DNA of 5,954 bases, from NCBI GenBank assembly GCA_964566425.1, contig CAZMIL010000022.1, positions 1-5,954 on the forward strand. The letters run 5' to 3'. The first letter of the stretch is position 1, and each line of letters opens with the position of its first letter. A program made the translations under genes and the position numbers. The DNA is from CAZMIL01 sp964566425 (lineage in GTDB: Bacteria > Patescibacteriota > Microgenomatia > UBA1406 > GWC2-37-13). The notes beneath the pieces were generated by a model. That model was not told the origin of the DNA. It saw nothing but the letters and a program-made list of their open reading frames with translations, and did not search any database. Shown here piece after piece: positions 5,443 through 5,954 of the stretch.

Positions 5443-5954
5443 ATGAATGAAAAAAATTCGAGTTCTCTAGGAAAAATAATTAAGGATTTTTTAGAAGCTT
5501 TAACCAATTTATTTATCTTCCTGCCTTTTTTCTTTTCTGTCCCGACATTATTCAAAACATTATTTAGTCCATGGAAAAATTTGATTGCCAAAAAAACAAC
5601 TGTTGGTTTTTCATTTAGCGAATGGGGCAGTCGCATTTCTTTTAATTTTATCTCTCGACTAATCGGGTTTTTGATGAGAACCTTTCTAATCATTATTTTC
5701 TTTATCAGTGAATTTATTTTTCTTTTAGCCTTACCGATTATTCTGATTTTTTTCTTTATCACCTTACCATTTCGTCTTATTTTTCTTTCTATGGGAAAAA
5801 GCGAAGAAGAACGGAAAAAAGAAGAACAAAATGTGTTTATTAAAACTCATCTTTTGCAACCGTCCAATCTAATTCAGGTTACAGCTTGGTTTAACGATGT
5901 CTATCAACAAAGTTCACAAACGGCTGAATGGTGGAAATTGAGCAATCTTTTGAT
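5443..5954 (+). CDS. Membrane protein, N-terminal part (possibly a membrane-anchored Clp/AAA+ ATPase; runs off window)
   Basis: The frame is open from ATG 5443 (also from ATG 5434) to the window end: 170 complete residues with no stop. There is a hydrophobic segment at about 22-40 (IFLPFFFSVPTLF), then LFSPWK at 40-45, and a long hydrophobic stretch at about 72-116 that would form two closely spaced helices. A charged linker (GKSEEERKKEEQ, 118-129) and a soluble part (IKTHLLQPSNLIQVTAWF, then WW at 163-164) follow. I associate the LFSPWK membrane lead-in and this soluble start with CPR proteins in which a ClpC-like ATPase follows the anchor, but no Walker motif is inside the window, so this is only a suggestion. 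ATG 5443 is chosen because the TATAAT at 5430 overlaps ATG 5434. The gene is divergent from the GNAT gene and was recognised from codon structure and composition; the long minus-strand frame opposite it is its shadow. Confidence 0.75.
   Translation, partial: MNEKNSSSLGKIIKDFLEALTNLFIFLPFFFSVPTLFKTLFSPWKNLIAKKTTVGFSFSEWGSRISFNFISRLIGFLMRTFLIIIFFISEFIFLLALPIILIFFFITLPFRLIFLSMGKSEEERKKEEQNVFIKTHLLQPSNLIQVTAWFNDVYQQSSQTAEWWKLSNLL

Noticed and set aside
5406..5762. 118-codon minus-strand open frame, very rich in Lys and Ile
   Set aside because: It is the antisense of the AT-rich plus-strand membrane gene, whose frame has a membrane-protein pattern and a promoter; it also covers the GNAT promoter.
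1..5954. CRISPR array, insertion sequence, attachment site or phage gene
   Set aside because: No spaced direct repeats, terminal inverted repeats, transposase or integrase-like frames were seen. No tRNA 3'-end duplication was found near the tRNA pair.

Overview
The window looks like a piece of an AT-rich, streamlined bacterial genome, most likely a member of the Candidate Phyla Radiation (Patescibacteria), perhaps Microgenomates-like. The evidence is a divergent 16S rRNA with a shortened penultimate helix and no 23S behind it, very compact gene packing, tRNAs without an encoded CCA end, few Shine-Dalgarno sequences, and a partial membrane protein of a type I associate with these lineages. The phylum assignment is inference; the class is uncertain. 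TGA ends one gene here, so the standard code fits.

Layout. Positions 1-620 (+) are the last third of a 16S rRNA gene, from about E. coli position 905 to the anti-Shine-Dalgarno tail. It is followed at once by a T8-A-T6 tract, with no spacer tRNA and no 23S. Everything from 683 to 5340 is on the minus strand and converges on the 16S. In transcription order it holds: a GNAT/CelD-type acyltransferase (5340-4297), tRNA-Ile(GAU) and tRNA-Val(UAC) (4241-4092), a soluble PRC-barrel + MgtE_N + CBS-pair protein (4034-2823), an NRAMP-family transporter (2830-1550) overlapping it by 8 bases, and a divergent SAM hydroxide adenosyltransferase-like (DUF62) protein (1522-683). A divergent plus-strand gene starts near 5443 and runs off the end. 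It has an N-terminal membrane region and might be the front of a membrane-anchored Clp-type ATPase.

The centre of interest is the PRC/MgtE_N/CBS-NRAMP pair. The cytosolic sensing module of the MgtE magnesium channel occurs here without its membrane domain. It is translationally coupled to an NRAMP-fold transporter whose transition-metal site is rewritten: the DPGN position of helix 1 reads DAAG, and the MPH position of helix 6 reads TAW. The natural reading is a two-component hard-cation (perhaps Mg2+) uptake system in which the soluble protein senses ion or nucleotide state and gates the carrier. This is inference from sequence and context.

A second theme is initiation. Three protein genes have a -10-like hexamer only 5-7 bases upstream of the favoured start codon, which predicts leaderless mRNAs, and the DUF62 gene has a very short predicted leader. 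The 16S nevertheless keeps an intact CCTCC anti-SD.
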